43,589 bases of DNA from an uncultured bacterium (GCA_900547945.1 URIT01000010.1:1-43589), one strand, 5' to 3'. Numbered from the stretch's first letter, positions 23,738 through 33,854 are shown. The notes: generated from the sequence alone by a model not told the origin. Made by a program: numbers and translations.

Positions 23738-25153
23738 ATGCAGAGACGTGAATTCATCAAGGCCGGCGCCGCCGCCGTCGCGATGCCCGCCATCCTGAAG
23801 GCCGCCGCGGCCGACCAGAAGATCCGCATGGGCTTCATCGGCGTGGGCAACCGCGGCACGCAGCTGATGCATCTCTTCATGAACTTTCCCGACGTGGAGG
23901 TGACGGCGCTCTGCGACGTCTACGAGCCCTACCTGCACCGCCGCGAGCAGGACTTCGACCCGAAGTTCCTCGAATGGGGCCTGAAGGGGCGCCTGCCGTC
24001 CTTCACCGCGAAGGACGGGTCCCTCAAGCGGCACGAGGCGGCGCTCGCCGCGCGCGTCGCCGCCGGGCAGTGCCGGCTTTACGCGGACTACCGCAGGCTG
24101 CTGGAGGACAGGAACGTCGACGCCGTCTGCATCGCGACGCCCGACCACTGGCACGCGATCATGACGATCGACGCGATCTGCGCGGGCAAGGACGTCTACT
24201 GCGAGAAGCCGCTCACGGCGACGGTCGCGGAGGGGCGGCGCATGGTGGAGGTGGAGAAGGCGCACCGGCAGGTGTGCTGCACGGGCCTCAACCGCCGTGG
24301 GTGCGTGCCCTACCAGCTCCTCAAGAAGGAGATCGAGACGGGCAGGTACGGGACGTTCCGCATGGGGCGCGCCGCGCGCAGCTCGAACATCTTCCCGAAC
24401 GGCCTCGGGGCGTGCCCGCCCTGCGAGCCGCCGAAGGGCTTCAACTGGGACGCCTGGCTCGGGCCGCGCGCGTACCGCCCCTACAAGTACACGACGGCGC
24501 CCTACTTCTTCCGCTGGCACCCGGACTTTTCGAGCCAGGTCGGCAACTGGGGCGTCCACTACCTCGACGCGATGCGCTGGATGATGGGCGAGACGGCGCC
24601 GTGCGCGGTCACCGCCGTGGGCGGGAAGTACTTCACGGGCGAGCGCAGCGACAGCGAGATCCCCGACACGATGATCTGCACCTACGAGTTCGCCTCCGGG
24701 AAGATCATGGAGTTCGACGTGTTCGAGGGCGGTCTCTCGCGTCCGGTCTTCAAGCGCGAGCTGGAGCTTTCCAGCGGCGACGCGGCGGTCTACGCCTCGC
24801 AGAGCGGCTGGGAGATCTGCCCGGTGAAGGGGCGCGAGTTCAACAACCCGCGCGGGCCGAAGTTCGCCGAGAAGACGTACGAGCACAAGGAGGCGCTGCT
24901 CGACGACGGCTCCGCCGCGAGCTGCACGAACAACGTCATCCGCGACTTCCTCGACCGCGTGAAGGACCGCGGCGCGTGCCTCTGCTCGCTGGAGGAGGGG
25001 CACCGCTCCACGACCTTCGCGCACCTCGCGAACATCGCCTACCGGATGGGGCAGCGCCTCGAATGGGACCCCGCCGCCGAGAAGTTCACGAACTGCCCGA
25101 AGGCGAACGAGCTGCTGCACTACGCCTACCGTCCGGGATACCGTCTCGGCTGA
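23738..25153 (+). CDS. Tat-exported Gfo/Idh/MocA family oxidoreductase
   Basis: The 471-residue protein begins MQRREFIKAGAAAVAMPAIL, a twin-arginine signal, so a folded cofactor-containing enzyme is exported. A Rossmann fold follows (MGFIGVGNRGTQL), then CIATPDHWHAIM and CEKPLTATVAEGRRM with the family's conserved EKP lysine. NPNWG-like GNWGVHYLDAMRWM lies in the C-terminal domain. Such Tat-signal members are abundant in Bacteroidetes and PVC bacteria; characterised relatives act on sugars with tightly bound NAD(H). The exact substrate is unknown. It is followed after 29 bp by the esterase fusion, so both probably act on the same exported glycan pathway. Confidence 0.92.
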   Translation: MQRREFIKAGAAAVAMPAILKAAAADQKIRMGFIGVGNRGTQLMHLFMNFPDVEVTALCDVYEPYLHRREQDFDPKFLEWGLKGRLPSFTAKDGSLKRHEAALAARVAAGQCRLYADYRRLLEDRNVDAVCIATPDHWHAIMTIDAICAGKDVYCEKPLTATVAEGRRMVEVEKAHRQVCCTGLNRRGCVPYQLLKKEIETGRYGTFRMGRAARSSNIFPNGLGACPPCEPPKGFNWDAWLGPRAYRPYKYTTAPYFFRWHPDFSSQVGNWGVHYLDAMRWMMGETAPCAVTAVGGKYFTGERSDSEIPDTMICTYEFASGKIMEFDVFEGGLSRPVFKRELELSSGDAAVYASQSGWEICPVKGREFNNPRGPKFAEKTYEHKEALLDDGSAASCTNNVIRDFLDRVKDRGACLCSLEEGHRSTTFAHLANIAYRMGQRLEWDPAAEKFTNCPKANELLHYAYRPGYRLG

Positions 25154-25182
25154 GCCGGCGGCGAAAGAGAGGTTGACGCGAC

Positions 25183-28100
25183 ATGACGATGCGCATGCTG
25201 TGGCTGGGCGCGCTCTGCTGCCTGGCGGCCGCCGCCAGGGCGGAGAAGGTTTCGTTCACGGTGGAGACGGACCACACGAACGCGCTCTACCGCTGCGGCG
25301 AAGTGGCGACGTTCACCGTGACGGCGCGCGACGCCGCCACGGGCGCGGCGCTGCGGGCCGGGACGCTCGGGGCGACGCTCGACAACTTCGGCAGCCGGAA
25401 GGTCGCGGAGCGGACGATCGACCTCGCGCAGGAGAACCCGTTCGTCCTGAAGGCGATGCAGGCGGTTCCCGGCTTCCTGCGCCTCCAGGTGAAGAGCCGC
25501 ACGAAGGGCCTGGAGGTCGAGGCGAACAAGGGGCAGGGCGCGCCGTTCGTCTGGGGCGTCGCCTACGAGCCGGAGAGGATCACGCCGGGCGCGGCGCGTC
25601 CGGCGGACTTCGACGCCTTCTGGGCGGATGCGGTGAAGACGCTCGACGCGACGGTGCCCGCCGACGCGCGCCTGGAGGAGATCCCCGCGAAGTCCAACGC
25701 GCAGCGCACGTACTACCGGGTGAGCTTCGCCTCCGCCGGCGGACGGCGCGTCTGGGGCTGGCTCTCGATGCCGAAGGGGAAGGGGCCGTTCCCCGTCGAG
25801 GTGAGCGTGCCGGGCGCGGGCATCGGCGCGACGGGGACGGGCGGCGACGGACGGCGCATCTCGCTCACGATGAACGTCCACAGCTATCCGCAGCCGGAGA
25901 CGCCCGAGGCGCGCGAGGCGGCCTACAAGGCGCAGGACGCGCAGTTCGCCGCGCCGCGCGGCGTGGCGCGCTACTGCCAGGCGGGCATCCACGAGTCGCG
26001 CGAGGCGTACTTCTACTACGCCTCGCTGCTCGGCATCAACCGCGCCGTCAACTGGCTCTGGGCGCGTCCCGAGGTGGACCGCACGCGCTTCACCTACTCG
26101 GGCACGTCGCAGGGCGGCGGCTTCGGGCTCATGCTCACGGGGCTCAACGGACACTTCACGCGCAGCTGCATCTTCGTGCCGGCGATCACGGACCTGCTCG
26201 GCTTCCGCCAGGACGGCCGCCAGAGCGGGTGGCCCCGGATCGTCGAGGCGCAGAAGCCGGAGAACCGGGCGGCGGCCGAGAGGTGGGCGCCGTACTTCGA
26301 CGGCGTCCACTTCGCCGCGCGCATCACCTGCCCCGTGCGCCTCGTCGCGGGCTTCGCGGACACGGTCTGCACGCCCTGCGGCGTCTACGCGGCCTACAAC
26401 GCGATTCCCGCGCGGGACAAGAGGATCTACAACGGCCTCGGCATGGGCCACGGCGTCGACCCCGCGTTCTACCGCGCGCTGGGCGCCTGGCAGCGCGCCG
26501 AGGCGGCGGAGGTGCGCATCCGCCGGGGCACGCCGAAGAAGACGACCCGCGTTGAGGCGCGCGCCGTCGACCTGCAGCCGCTCGCCGGCGGGGGCCTGCG
26601 CTTCACCCTGCCGAAGGGGGAGATCCCGGCGGATGCCTGGAGCGTGGAGGTGGTGCCGCCGTTCATGCGCGCGCGCAAGGGCGACGACGGCTACTGGATC
26701 CAGGCGCGCGGCACGTACGGCCGCCTCGACCAGGACGACGGCGCCTACGTGAAGGACCGCCAGCTCATGCCCGTCTTCGGGCTCAAGCGGGGCGACACGC
26801 TCTGGTACGGCCACGTGAAGACCTGGCGCTTCGACTACGACTTCGTGACCGTCGCGCAGAAGGGGGCCTACGAGACGTTCCCCCGGTTCCGCTGCGACCG
26901 GGTGAAGGCGTTCTTCACGAACGCCTACGACGACATCGTCGTCGACTACCGTCCGCTCACGGGCGCGGCGGCCGACTACAACGGCCTCGCCCACGCCTAC
27001 CGGGCGTACCAGCTGGAGCGGGGCGCGGTGCGGACGATCAAGGACCGCCTGAAGGAGAGCCCCGAGCTTGCCTACCTCTGCGACGCGATCGTCGTGCGCA
27101 TCCAGACGCACGCTGCGAAGCCGATCCCCGACGCGCAGGACGCGAAGCTCTTCTTCAAGCGCGGCGAGGAGCCGCCGGTCGTCGTCCACATGCCCTTCGG
27201 CGTGACGGAGGAGTTCCTCCAGGCGCTGAAGGACGCGGGCGTGGACAAGCTCTCGATCTGCTCGGCCGGCTGGCAGGACGGCGGCTACGACGGGCGCGTG
27301 CCGGGCCACTTCCCGATTGGCGCGGAGGCGGGCGGCGCGGAGGCGTTCGGGCGGCTGGTCGAGAAGGCCCGGACGCTCGGCTACCAGTTCGCGCTCCACG
27401 CGAGCAACACGGACGGCTACATGTGCTCGCGCCTGTGGAGCGAGGACTGGGTGTGCAAGCGCGCGGACGGCGCGCTCGACAAGGGCGGGCTCTGGGCCGG
27501 CGGCCAGTGCTACTGGGTGTGCCAGAAGTACGCCTGGGAGCATTGGCTGCCGCAGGAGATGAAGGCGATGGCGGCCCTCGGCATCCGCGGCCCGCACTAC
27601 ATCGACGTCTACTCCGCCACCTATCCGCAGCGCTGCGGCGACCCAAGGCATCCCTGCACGCCGGAGCAGATGGCGGCGTTCCAGAACACGATTCTCGCGG
27701 AGGGGCGGCGGCTGATGGGCGGCGCGGCGAGCGAGTCGGGCTACGACCACGTGGCGGGGAACCTCGACTACATCAACTACGTCGAGCGCGACCTCAAGCT
27801 GCTGGACGAGGGCAAGCTGCCGAAGCTCGCGACGGGCGTCTACCCGCTCTGGGAGCTCGTCTACCACGGCATCATCCTCTACACGTCGGACCGCTGGTGC
27901 CAGAACCATACGCGCGGCAAGTGCCTCTACAAGCTGGAGAAGAGCGGCGACCCGCGCTGGATGGAGGGCGACGGCGTGGAGGACCCGCGCGTCGCGCTCA
28001 AGATCGTGGAGTTCGGCGGCCGCCCGATCTTCTACACCTACAAGTTCGCGGACGTGCCGCGCATCAGGAAGGCGTGGGACGAGTTCGTACCCGTGCGCCA

Positions 28101-28311
28101 CCTCCAGAAGGAGCAGATGACGCGCCACGACACGCTCGCGCCCGGCGTCTTCCGCACGACGTTCGGCGACGGCTCGAAGATCGTCTCGAACTACAACGCC
28201 GCGCCGTACGATTGGAAGGGACAGGCCGTGGGGCCGGTCAGCTATCTGCTTGAGAACCCGGACGGGTCCGTGTACCGTCCCCGTCCGTTTGTGGAGGGTC
28301 GCGTGAAGTGA
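25183..28311 (+). CDS. Giant exported acetyl-xylan-esterase-like / DUF5696-like TIM-barrel fusion
   Basis: The 1042-residue protein has a signal peptide (about 1-20). About 20-110 is a beta-sandwich domain. An AXE1/CE7-type alpha/beta-hydrolase covers about 125-440, with nucleophile Ser309 (YSGTSQGGGFG), Asp393 (AGFADTVC) and His423 (GMGHGVD). The second half (about 455-1040) is a separate module: beta-sandwich to about 640, then a TIM-barrel-like part (VVVHMPFGVTEEFLQALKDA, LHASNTDGYMC, GPHYIDVYSA) resembling DUF5696, a GH101-like putative glycosidase family, from memory. Ester removal and glycosidic cleavage in one chain would suit an acetylated glycan. The stop overlaps the antiporter start by 4 bp. 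Confidence 0.85.
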   Translation: MTMRMLWLGALCCLAAAARAEKVSFTVETDHTNALYRCGEVATFTVTARDAATGAALRAGTLGATLDNFGSRKVAERTIDLAQENPFVLKAMQAVPGFLRLQVKSRTKGLEVEANKGQGAPFVWGVAYEPERITPGAARPADFDAFWADAVKTLDATVPADARLEEIPAKSNAQRTYYRVSFASAGGRRVWGWLSMPKGKGPFPVEVSVPGAGIGATGTGGDGRRISLTMNVHSYPQPETPEAREAAYKAQDAQFAAPRGVARYCQAGIHESREAYFYYASLLGINRAVNWLWARPEVDRTRFTYSGTSQGGGFGLMLTGLNGHFTRSCIFVPAITDLLGFRQDGRQSGWPRIVEAQKPENRAAAERWAPYFDGVHFAARITCPVRLVAGFADTVCTPCGVYAAYNAIPARDKRIYNGLGMGHGVDPAFYRALGAWQRAEAAEVRIRRGTPKKTTRVEARAVDLQPLAGGGLRFTLPKGEIPADAWSVEVVPPFMRARKGDDGYWIQARGTYGRLDQDDGAYVKDRQLMPVFGLKRGDTLWYGHVKTWRFDYDFVTVAQKGAYETFPRFRCDRVKAFFTNAYDDIVVDYRPLTGAAADYNGLAHAYRAYQLERGAVRTIKDRLKESPELAYLCDAIVVRIQTHAAKPIPDAQDAKLFFKRGEEPPVVVHMPFGVTEEFLQALKDAGVDKLSICSAGWQDGGYDGRVPGHFPIGAEAGGAEAFGRLVEKARTLGYQFALHASNTDGYMCSRLWSEDWVCKRADGALDKGGLWAGGQCYWVCQKYAWEHWLPQEMKAMAALGIRGPHYIDVYSATYPQRCGDPRHPCTPEQMAAFQNTILAEGRRLMGGAASESGYDHVAGNLDYINYVERDLKLLDEGKLPKLATGVYPLWELVYHGIILYTSDRWCQNHTRGKCLYKLEKSGDPRWMEGDGVEDPRVALKIVEFGGRPIFYTYKFADVPRIRKAWDEFVPVRHLQKEQMTRHDTLAPGVFRTTFGDGSKIVSNYNAAPYDWKGQAVGPVSYLLENPDGSVYRPRPFVEGRVK

Positions 28312-30371
28312 ACGAATCGTCCTTCTTCCAGGACCTCGCCGTGATGATGGCGGTGGTGGGCTGCGTCTCGGTCGTCTTCGCGCGCCTCCACTGGCCGAAG
28401 GTGATCGGCTACCTGCTCGCGGGCGTGTTCATGAGCGAACACACGTGGGGCGGGTCGTTCCTCGTGGACCCGAAGTCCATCGGCGCCATCGGGCAGCTCG
28501 GCATCGTGTTCCTCATGTTCACGCTGGGGCTGGAGTTCAGCGCGGGCGAGATGCAGAAGATCAAGCACGTGACGGTGCCCACGGCGCTCTTCGACTCGGT
28601 GGTGATGATCTGGCTCGGCTACACCGTGGGGCGCAACCTGCTCGGGTGGAACCACGTGCAGTCCCTCTTCCTCGGCGCGGCGATCTGCGATTCCGCGACG
28701 ACGCTCCTCGCGAAGACGATCGAGGAGATGAAGTGGAGCGACCGGCCCTTCGTGCGCTTCATCTTCGGCACGACGATCTGCGAGGACATTCTCTGCGTCG
28801 GCATCATCGCGCTCATCACGGGCGTCGCGACCGGGAAGGGAATGAGCCTCGGGGCCGTGGGCGTCTCCCTCGGCGGGCTTCTCCTCTTCTTCATCGGCGT
28901 CGTCGTCATCGGGCTCATCCTCGTGCCGCGCCTCCTGAACCGGGTGGGGCGCATGAAGGACGACGAGGCGCTGCTCCTCGCGCTCCTCGGATGCTGCTTC
29001 CTCGTGAGCTACGTCGCCTACAAGCTCGACTACTCGCTTGCGCTGGGGGCGTTCCTGGTGGGCATCCTCGGCGCCTCGACGGAGGTGCGCAGCCGCCTGC
29101 ACGAACTCGCCGCCCCGCTCCGGAACATGTTCGCGGCCGTCTTCTTCGTGACGATCGGCCTCCTCGTCGACCCGGCGGTGTGCCTGCGGCACCTGCCCGT
29201 CATCCTTGGGCTCGCGCTCCTCGTGATCGTCGGCAAGGGGGTGAACTGCTTCACGATGTCGATCCTCACGGGGCAGCGGCTGAAGGACGCGATCCAGACG
29301 GGGTTCGGTCTCGCGCAGATCGGCGAGTTCGCGTTCATGGTGGCGCTCATCTACATGACCTGCACGGGCGACCTGTCGAACCCGATGTACCAGATCGTGG
29401 TGGGTGTCTCGCTGCTGACGACGATCCTCAACCCCGTCATGCTGCGCATCTCCGACCCCGTGGGCGACTGGTGTGAGCGGCACCTGCCGACGCGCGTGAG
29501 CGGGTGGCTCTCGGCGTACGGCGCCTGGCTCACGCGCTTCCGCACGGCGGCGGTGCCGTCCCGCCTGCAGCGGCACCTGCGCTCGCGCGTCGTGTGGCTC
29601 GGCGTGATCGCCGCGCTGAACCTCGGCGTGGAGATCGGCGCGAGCATGCTCAGCGGCGTGGACTACGGGGCGTTCTCGACGTTCTTCGAGGCGAACAAGC
29701 GCGTCTTCTTCTGCCTCGGCGCGAACCTCTTCTTCATTTCGATGCTCGCGCCTTCCGTGGGCCTTGCCCAGTCGCTGGGGCGCGACATCGCGGCCGTCCT
29801 CACGGGCCTGCGCCACTCGAAGAGGTGGAAGACGGCCGTCCAGCGCGTCGTCACGTTCTTCACCGTCTCGCTCGTCGTGCTGCTCGCCTTCGCGCAGATC
29901 GTGATGATGAACGTGAACCTGCTGCCGCACCACCCGCTCGTGCGGGGCGGCGTGTGGGCGCTCCTGCTGGGCGTCGCCGCGTTCGGCTGGAAGTTCTTCC
30001 GGCGCGCGGGGCGCCAGGCGGGCTACCGCTTCAACGAGGCGCTGGCGGCGGAGAAGCGGCGGGACGCGCGGCGGAAGACGGCGGACGACGCGAAGTCCGT
30101 CACGCTCACGGTGCCGGGGGACTACTACGCGCTCCTGAAGATCGCGCCCGGCTCGCCCGCCGTCGGCGAGACGATCAAGTCGCTCGACATCCGCGCGAAG
30201 ACGGGGGCGAGCGTCGTCGCGGTCCGGCGGGGCGCGGACCTCTTCCGCAACCCCGGCGCGAGCTGGTGCTTCGAGCCGGACGACGAGGCGCGCGTGATCG
30301 GCGACCCCGACCAGCTCGCCGCCCTGCGTCGCATGTTCGACGTGCCCCAACCCGACGGCACGAAGGGGTGA
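28308..30371 (+). CDS. CPA2-family monovalent cation/proton antiporter with RCK_C domain
   Basis: The 687-residue protein starts at GTG 28308, overlapping the esterase stop. An N-terminal Na+/H+ exchanger domain of the CPA2 (Kef-type) family (about 1-395) shows GQLGIVFLMFTLGLEFS, AAICDSATTLLAKT and FGLAQIGEFAFM. A second membrane region covers about 425-570. A C-terminal TrkA-C/RCK_C domain (about 590-675) could bind a ligand that gates transport. Its likely role is K+ or Na+ homeostasis against protons at the inner membrane. It sits 4 bp before uvrB, so the operon mixes glycan, ion and repair functions. Confidence 0.88.
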   Translation: MNESSFFQDLAVMMAVVGCVSVVFARLHWPKVIGYLLAGVFMSEHTWGGSFLVDPKSIGAIGQLGIVFLMFTLGLEFSAGEMQKIKHVTVPTALFDSVVMIWLGYTVGRNLLGWNHVQSLFLGAAICDSATTLLAKTIEEMKWSDRPFVRFIFGTTICEDILCVGIIALITGVATGKGMSLGAVGVSLGGLLLFFIGVVVIGLILVPRLLNRVGRMKDDEALLLALLGCCFLVSYVAYKLDYSLALGAFLVGILGASTEVRSRLHELAAPLRNMFAAVFFVTIGLLVDPAVCLRHLPVILGLALLVIVGKGVNCFTMSILTGQRLKDAIQTGFGLAQIGEFAFMVALIYMTCTGDLSNPMYQIVVGVSLLTTILNPVMLRISDPVGDWCERHLPTRVSGWLSAYGAWLTRFRTAAVPSRLQRHLRSRVVWLGVIAALNLGVEIGASMLSGVDYGAFSTFFEANKRVFFCLGANLFFISMLAPSVGLAQSLGRDIAAVLTGLRHSKRWKTAVQRVVTFFTVSLVVLLAFAQIVMMNVNLLPHHPLVRGGVWALLLGVAAFGWKFFRRAGRQAGYRFNEALAAEKRRDARRKTADDAKSVTLTVPGDYYALLKIAPGSPAVGETIKSLDIRAKTGASVVAVRRGADLFRNPGASWCFEPDDEARVIGDPDQLAALRRMFDVPQPDGTKG

Positions 30372-30375
30372 CGCG

Positions 30376-32367
30376 ATGGGCATGCCGCTCTTCAAGCTCG
30401 TCTCGGACTTCAGGCCGACGGGCGACCAGCCCGAGGCCATCGACGCGCTCGTGCGCGGGCTCGCGCGCGGCGAGGACCGCCTCATCCTCCAGGGCGTCAC
30501 CGGCAGCGGCAAGACGTTCACGATGGCGAACCTCATCCAGCGCTGGAACCGCCCCACGCTCGTCCTCTCCCACAACAAGACGCTCGCCGCGCAGCTCTTC
30601 ACCGAACTGAAGGGCTTCTTCCCCGAGAACGCCGTCGAGTACTTCATCAGCTACTACGACTACTACCAGCCCGAGGCGTACATCCCGCAGACGGACACCT
30701 ACATCGAGAAGGACGCCGCCGTCAACGAGGAGATCGAGCGCTACCGCCTCGCCGCGACGAACGCGCTCATCGCCCGGCGCGACGTGATCGTCGTCGCCTC
30801 CGTGAGCTGCATCTACGGCCTCGGCGAATCGACCGAATACCGCGACCTCGCCGTGAAGTTCGCCGTCGGGGACACGTGCGGGCGCGGCGACCTCGTCGCA
30901 CGCCTCGTCGCCGCGCAGTACACGCGCAACGACCTTGACTACGCGCCCGGCAACTTCCGCGTACGCGGCGACACGGTGGACATCTTCCCCGCCTACGCGA
31001 CGGAGGGGATCCGCGTCGACTTCTTCGGCGACGAGATCGACGCCATCCACGCGCTCTCGGTGCCCGACTTCCGCATGGGCGTCGCGATGCCCGCCGCCGT
31101 CGTCACGCCCGCCAAGCAGTTCGTGATGCCGAAGGACAAGATGGAGGCCGCCTACGGGCGCATCGAGGCGGAATTGAAGGAGAGGCTTGCGGACTTCGAG
31201 GGCGCGAAGAAATACCTGGAGGCGCAGCGCCTCCGCGAGCGCACCGAGTACGACATCGAGATGATGCGGCAGCTCGGCTACTGCAACGGCATCGAGAACT
31301 ACTCGCGTCCGCTCACCGGCCGCGCGCCGGGCGAGCCGCCGGAGTGCCTGCTCGACTACTTCCCGGACGACTTCCTCACGATCATCGACGAGAGCCACGT
31401 CGCCGTGCCGCAGCTGCGGGCGATGTACAACGGCGACCAGGCGCGCAAGCAGAAGCTCGTCGACTACGGGTTCCGCCTGCCGAGCGCGAAGGACAACCGT
31501 CCGCTCACCTTCCCCGAGTTCGAGAGGAAGGTCCACCAGATCGTCTTCACGAGCGCGACGCCGGGAGACTACGAGTACGGCGTCGCGAAGACCGTCGCCG
31601 AGCAGGTCATCCGCCCGACCGGCCTCCTCGACCCCGAGGTCGAGCTGCGTCCGCTCAAGGGGCAGATCGACGACCTCATGGCGGAGATCCGCGCCGTCGC
31701 GGCGAAGGGCGACCGCGTGCTCGTGACGACGCTCACGAAGCGCAGCGCGGAGGATCTGACGGCCTACCTCCACGAGACGGGGCTGCGCGTCGAGTACCTG
31801 CACAGCGGCATCGACGCCCTGGAGCGCGTCGCGATCCTCGGCCGCCTCCGAAAGGGCGCGTTCGACTGCCTGATCGGCATCAACCTGCTGCGCGAGGGCC
31901 TGGACTTCCCGGAAGTCGCCCTCGTCGCGATCCTCGATGCGGACAAGGAGGGCTTCCTGCGCTCCACCACCTCGCTCGTGCAGACGGCGGGCCGCTGCGC
32001 CCGCCACGTGAACGGCCGCGTCATTCTCTACTGCGACCACGAGACGGACGCCATCCGCGACCTCCTCCGCATCACGCGCAGCCACCGGAAGCGGCAGGTC
32101 GCCTACAACACCGCGCACCACATCACGCCGAAGAGCGTGAAGCGCGCCCTCAACGAGACGGCCTACGTCTACTCCGAGGCGCGGAAGGCCGAGTATGCCG
32201 CCGTGGCCGAGAAGCCCGAGACGTACGATGTCCAGGAGACGCTCGCCGCCCTCCAGGAGGAAATGCTGCAGGCGGCCGACGCGCTGGAGTTCGAACGCGC
32301 CGCCTACCTCCGCGACCAGATCGCGAAGCTGAAGAAGAAGGCTCCGCAAAAGCAGGGCCTGGCGTGA
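30376..32367 (+). CDS. uvrB: Excinuclease ABC subunit B
   Basis: The 663-residue protein is a full-length UvrB, the damage-verifying helicase-like subunit of nucleotide excision repair. Visible are FRPTGDQPEAI, Walker A GVTGSGKTFTMAN, the beta-hairpin YYDYYQPEAYIPQTDTYIEK, DESHVAVPQ, helicase motif GLDFPEVALVAILDADKEGF, and a C-terminal UVR domain (LEFERAAYLRDQIAKLKK) that binds UvrC. The start lies 4 bp after the antiporter stop. No uvrA or uvrC is in the window. Confidence 0.98.
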   Translation: MGMPLFKLVSDFRPTGDQPEAIDALVRGLARGEDRLILQGVTGSGKTFTMANLIQRWNRPTLVLSHNKTLAAQLFTELKGFFPENAVEYFISYYDYYQPEAYIPQTDTYIEKDAAVNEEIERYRLAATNALIARRDVIVVASVSCIYGLGESTEYRDLAVKFAVGDTCGRGDLVARLVAAQYTRNDLDYAPGNFRVRGDTVDIFPAYATEGIRVDFFGDEIDAIHALSVPDFRMGVAMPAAVVTPAKQFVMPKDKMEAAYGRIEAELKERLADFEGAKKYLEAQRLRERTEYDIEMMRQLGYCNGIENYSRPLTGRAPGEPPECLLDYFPDDFLTIIDESHVAVPQLRAMYNGDQARKQKLVDYGFRLPSAKDNRPLTFPEFERKVHQIVFTSATPGDYEYGVAKTVAEQVIRPTGLLDPEVELRPLKGQIDDLMAEIRAVAAKGDRVLVTTLTKRSAEDLTAYLHETGLRVEYLHSGIDALERVAILGRLRKGAFDCLIGINLLREGLDFPEVALVAILDADKEGFLRSTTSLVQTAGRCARHVNGRVILYCDHETDAIRDLLRITRSHRKRQVAYNTAHHITPKSVKRALNETAYVYSEARKAEYAAVAEKPETYDVQETLAALQEEMLQAADALEFERAAYLRDQIAKLKKKAPQKQGLA

Positions 32368-32384
32368 ATTGCGGCCCAACCGGA

Positions 32385-32413
32385 TTGCACGAAGGCGCGT
32401 GGCGTGGTATAAT
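32385..32413 (+). promoter_or_regulatory. Promoter of the TPR protein gene
   Basis: TTGCAC (32385-32390), a 17-base spacer and TGG-TATAAT (ending 32413). The predicted leader is about 22 bases and contains AAGGAG before the ATG at 32442. Confidence 0.85.
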
Positions 32414-32441
32414 CTGAGACCAGTTTATCAGAAGGAGCATT

Positions 32442-33854
32442 ATGGCAAACGACGTACTTGCACAGAAGGCACAGAATTTCACGAACCGCGGGCGGCAGGC
32501 GCTTGAGGCCAGGCGGTACGACCTCGCCGTGGAACTGCTCTCCCAGGCGCTTGACGCCATGCCCGACCTGCTGGAAACCCGCCGTCTGCTGCGTGCGGCC
32601 CAGATCGCCAAGTTCCGCGAGAATCCGCCGTCCGGCTTCGCGCTGAAGCTCCAGAGCCTTTCCAACATGGGCAAGCGCGCGAAGATCCTCTCCCTCGTGA
32701 AGAAAGGCAAGGGCGACGAGGCGATGGCCGAGGCGGAGAAGCTGCTGGGCATCAATCCGCTCGATCCGGACAACATCGAGTGCGCCGTCAAGGCCGCCGA
32801 GGCGGCGGGCAAGCCGGAGGCCGCCGCGATTTCCGTCGAGGCCGCCTACTCCTGCAGCCACGGCGACGTGAACCTGCTGGAGCGCGTGGCGCAGTACTAC
32901 ATGGTCGCGAAGCGCTACGACAAGGCGCGCGACGCCTATGTGAAGCTTTCCCAGCTCAAGCCCGGAGACCAGCGCATCCTCCAGCTCCTGAAGAACGCCG
33001 AGGCGCAGAGTACGATGTCCGCCGGCTGGAGCGACACGGTCGGCAAGAAGGGCGGCTACCAGGCGATCCTCGCGAACGCCGAGCAGGCGAAGAAGATCAA
33101 CCAGGCGAACAAGGCCATCGTCGCGGGCGACGACGCCGAGGCGATGATCGCGGAGAAGAAGGCCGCCATCGCGCGCGAGCCGAACAACCTCAACTTCTAC
33201 CGCGCGCTCGCGCGCATCTACATGCAGAACAAGCGCTTTGCGGAGGCCGTCGAGACGCTGCAGAAGGCCCAGACGGTCAGCCAGGCCGACCCGGAGCTGG
33301 ACCGCATGCTCTCGATGGTGCAGGCCGCGAACTACGAGTACCAGATCGAGCAGCTGCGCAAGGAGGGGCGCACGGAGGAGGCGGACAACCTGGAAGTGGA
33401 GAAGAACCAGTTCGTGTTCGACGACCTCGCCACGCGCGTCGAGCGCTATCCGAACGACCTCCATCTGCGCTTCGAGCTCGGCTACCAGTACTACATCTAC
33501 GGCGACCAGGACCCGACGTTCTACGACGAGGCCGTGCAGCACCTCCAGCTTGCCCAGAAGTCCCCGAAGGACCGTCTCCAGGCGCTCTACTACCTCGCGA
33601 TGTGCTTCCTGAAGAAGGGCCAGCGCGACATGGCCGTCATGCAGCTCGAAACGGCGCGCGACCAGATCCCCACGATGGACGACCTCAAGAAGAAGGTCGT
33701 CTACCAGCTCGGCCTCTGCGCCGAGGAGGCGAAGGACTACGAGAAGGCGTATTCCTACTACAAGGACGTCTACTCGAACGACGTCACCTTCGGCGACCTG
33801 AACGAGCGCATGCTCAAGATCGGCAAGCTCATCCAGGAGCAGAAAGCGGGTTAA
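32442..33854 (+). CDS. Tetratricopeptide repeat protein
   Basis: The 470-residue protein has no signal peptide or membrane helix. It is built of helical TPR-like units: ARRYDLAVELLSQALDAMP, VAKRYDKARDAYVKLSQLKP, QNKRFAEAVETLQKAQ, KDYEKAYSYYKDVYSND. TPRs are protein-binding scaffolds; no partner can be read from the sequence. A strong promoter and a good AAGGAG site suggest substantial expression. The gene stands alone between uvrB and tRNA-Glu. Frequent Lys/Glu and a soluble composition point to a cytoplasmic location. Confidence 0.85.
   Translation: MANDVLAQKAQNFTNRGRQALEARRYDLAVELLSQALDAMPDLLETRRLLRAAQIAKFRENPPSGFALKLQSLSNMGKRAKILSLVKKGKGDEAMAEAEKLLGINPLDPDNIECAVKAAEAAGKPEAAAISVEAAYSCSHGDVNLLERVAQYYMVAKRYDKARDAYVKLSQLKPGDQRILQLLKNAEAQSTMSAGWSDTVGKKGGYQAILANAEQAKKINQANKAIVAGDDAEAMIAEKKAAIAREPNNLNFYRALARIYMQNKRFAEAVETLQKAQTVSQADPELDRMLSMVQAANYEYQIEQLRKEGRTEEADNLEVEKNQFVFDDLATRVERYPNDLHLRFELGYQYYIYGDQDPTFYDEAVQHLQLAQKSPKDRLQALYYLAMCFLKKGQRDMAVMQLETARDQIPTMDDLKKKVVYQLGLCAEEAKDYEKAYSYYKDVYSNDVTFGDLNERMLKIGKLIQEQKAG

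Noticed and set aside
16633..30647. Very long minus-strand open frames (up to 1000 codons) opposite the glyA, alpha-galactosidase, esterase, antiporter and uvrB genes
   Set aside because: They are Arg/Ala/Val/Glu-rich shadows caused by high GC at third positions. The plus-strand frames carry recognised catalytic motifs and ribosome sites.
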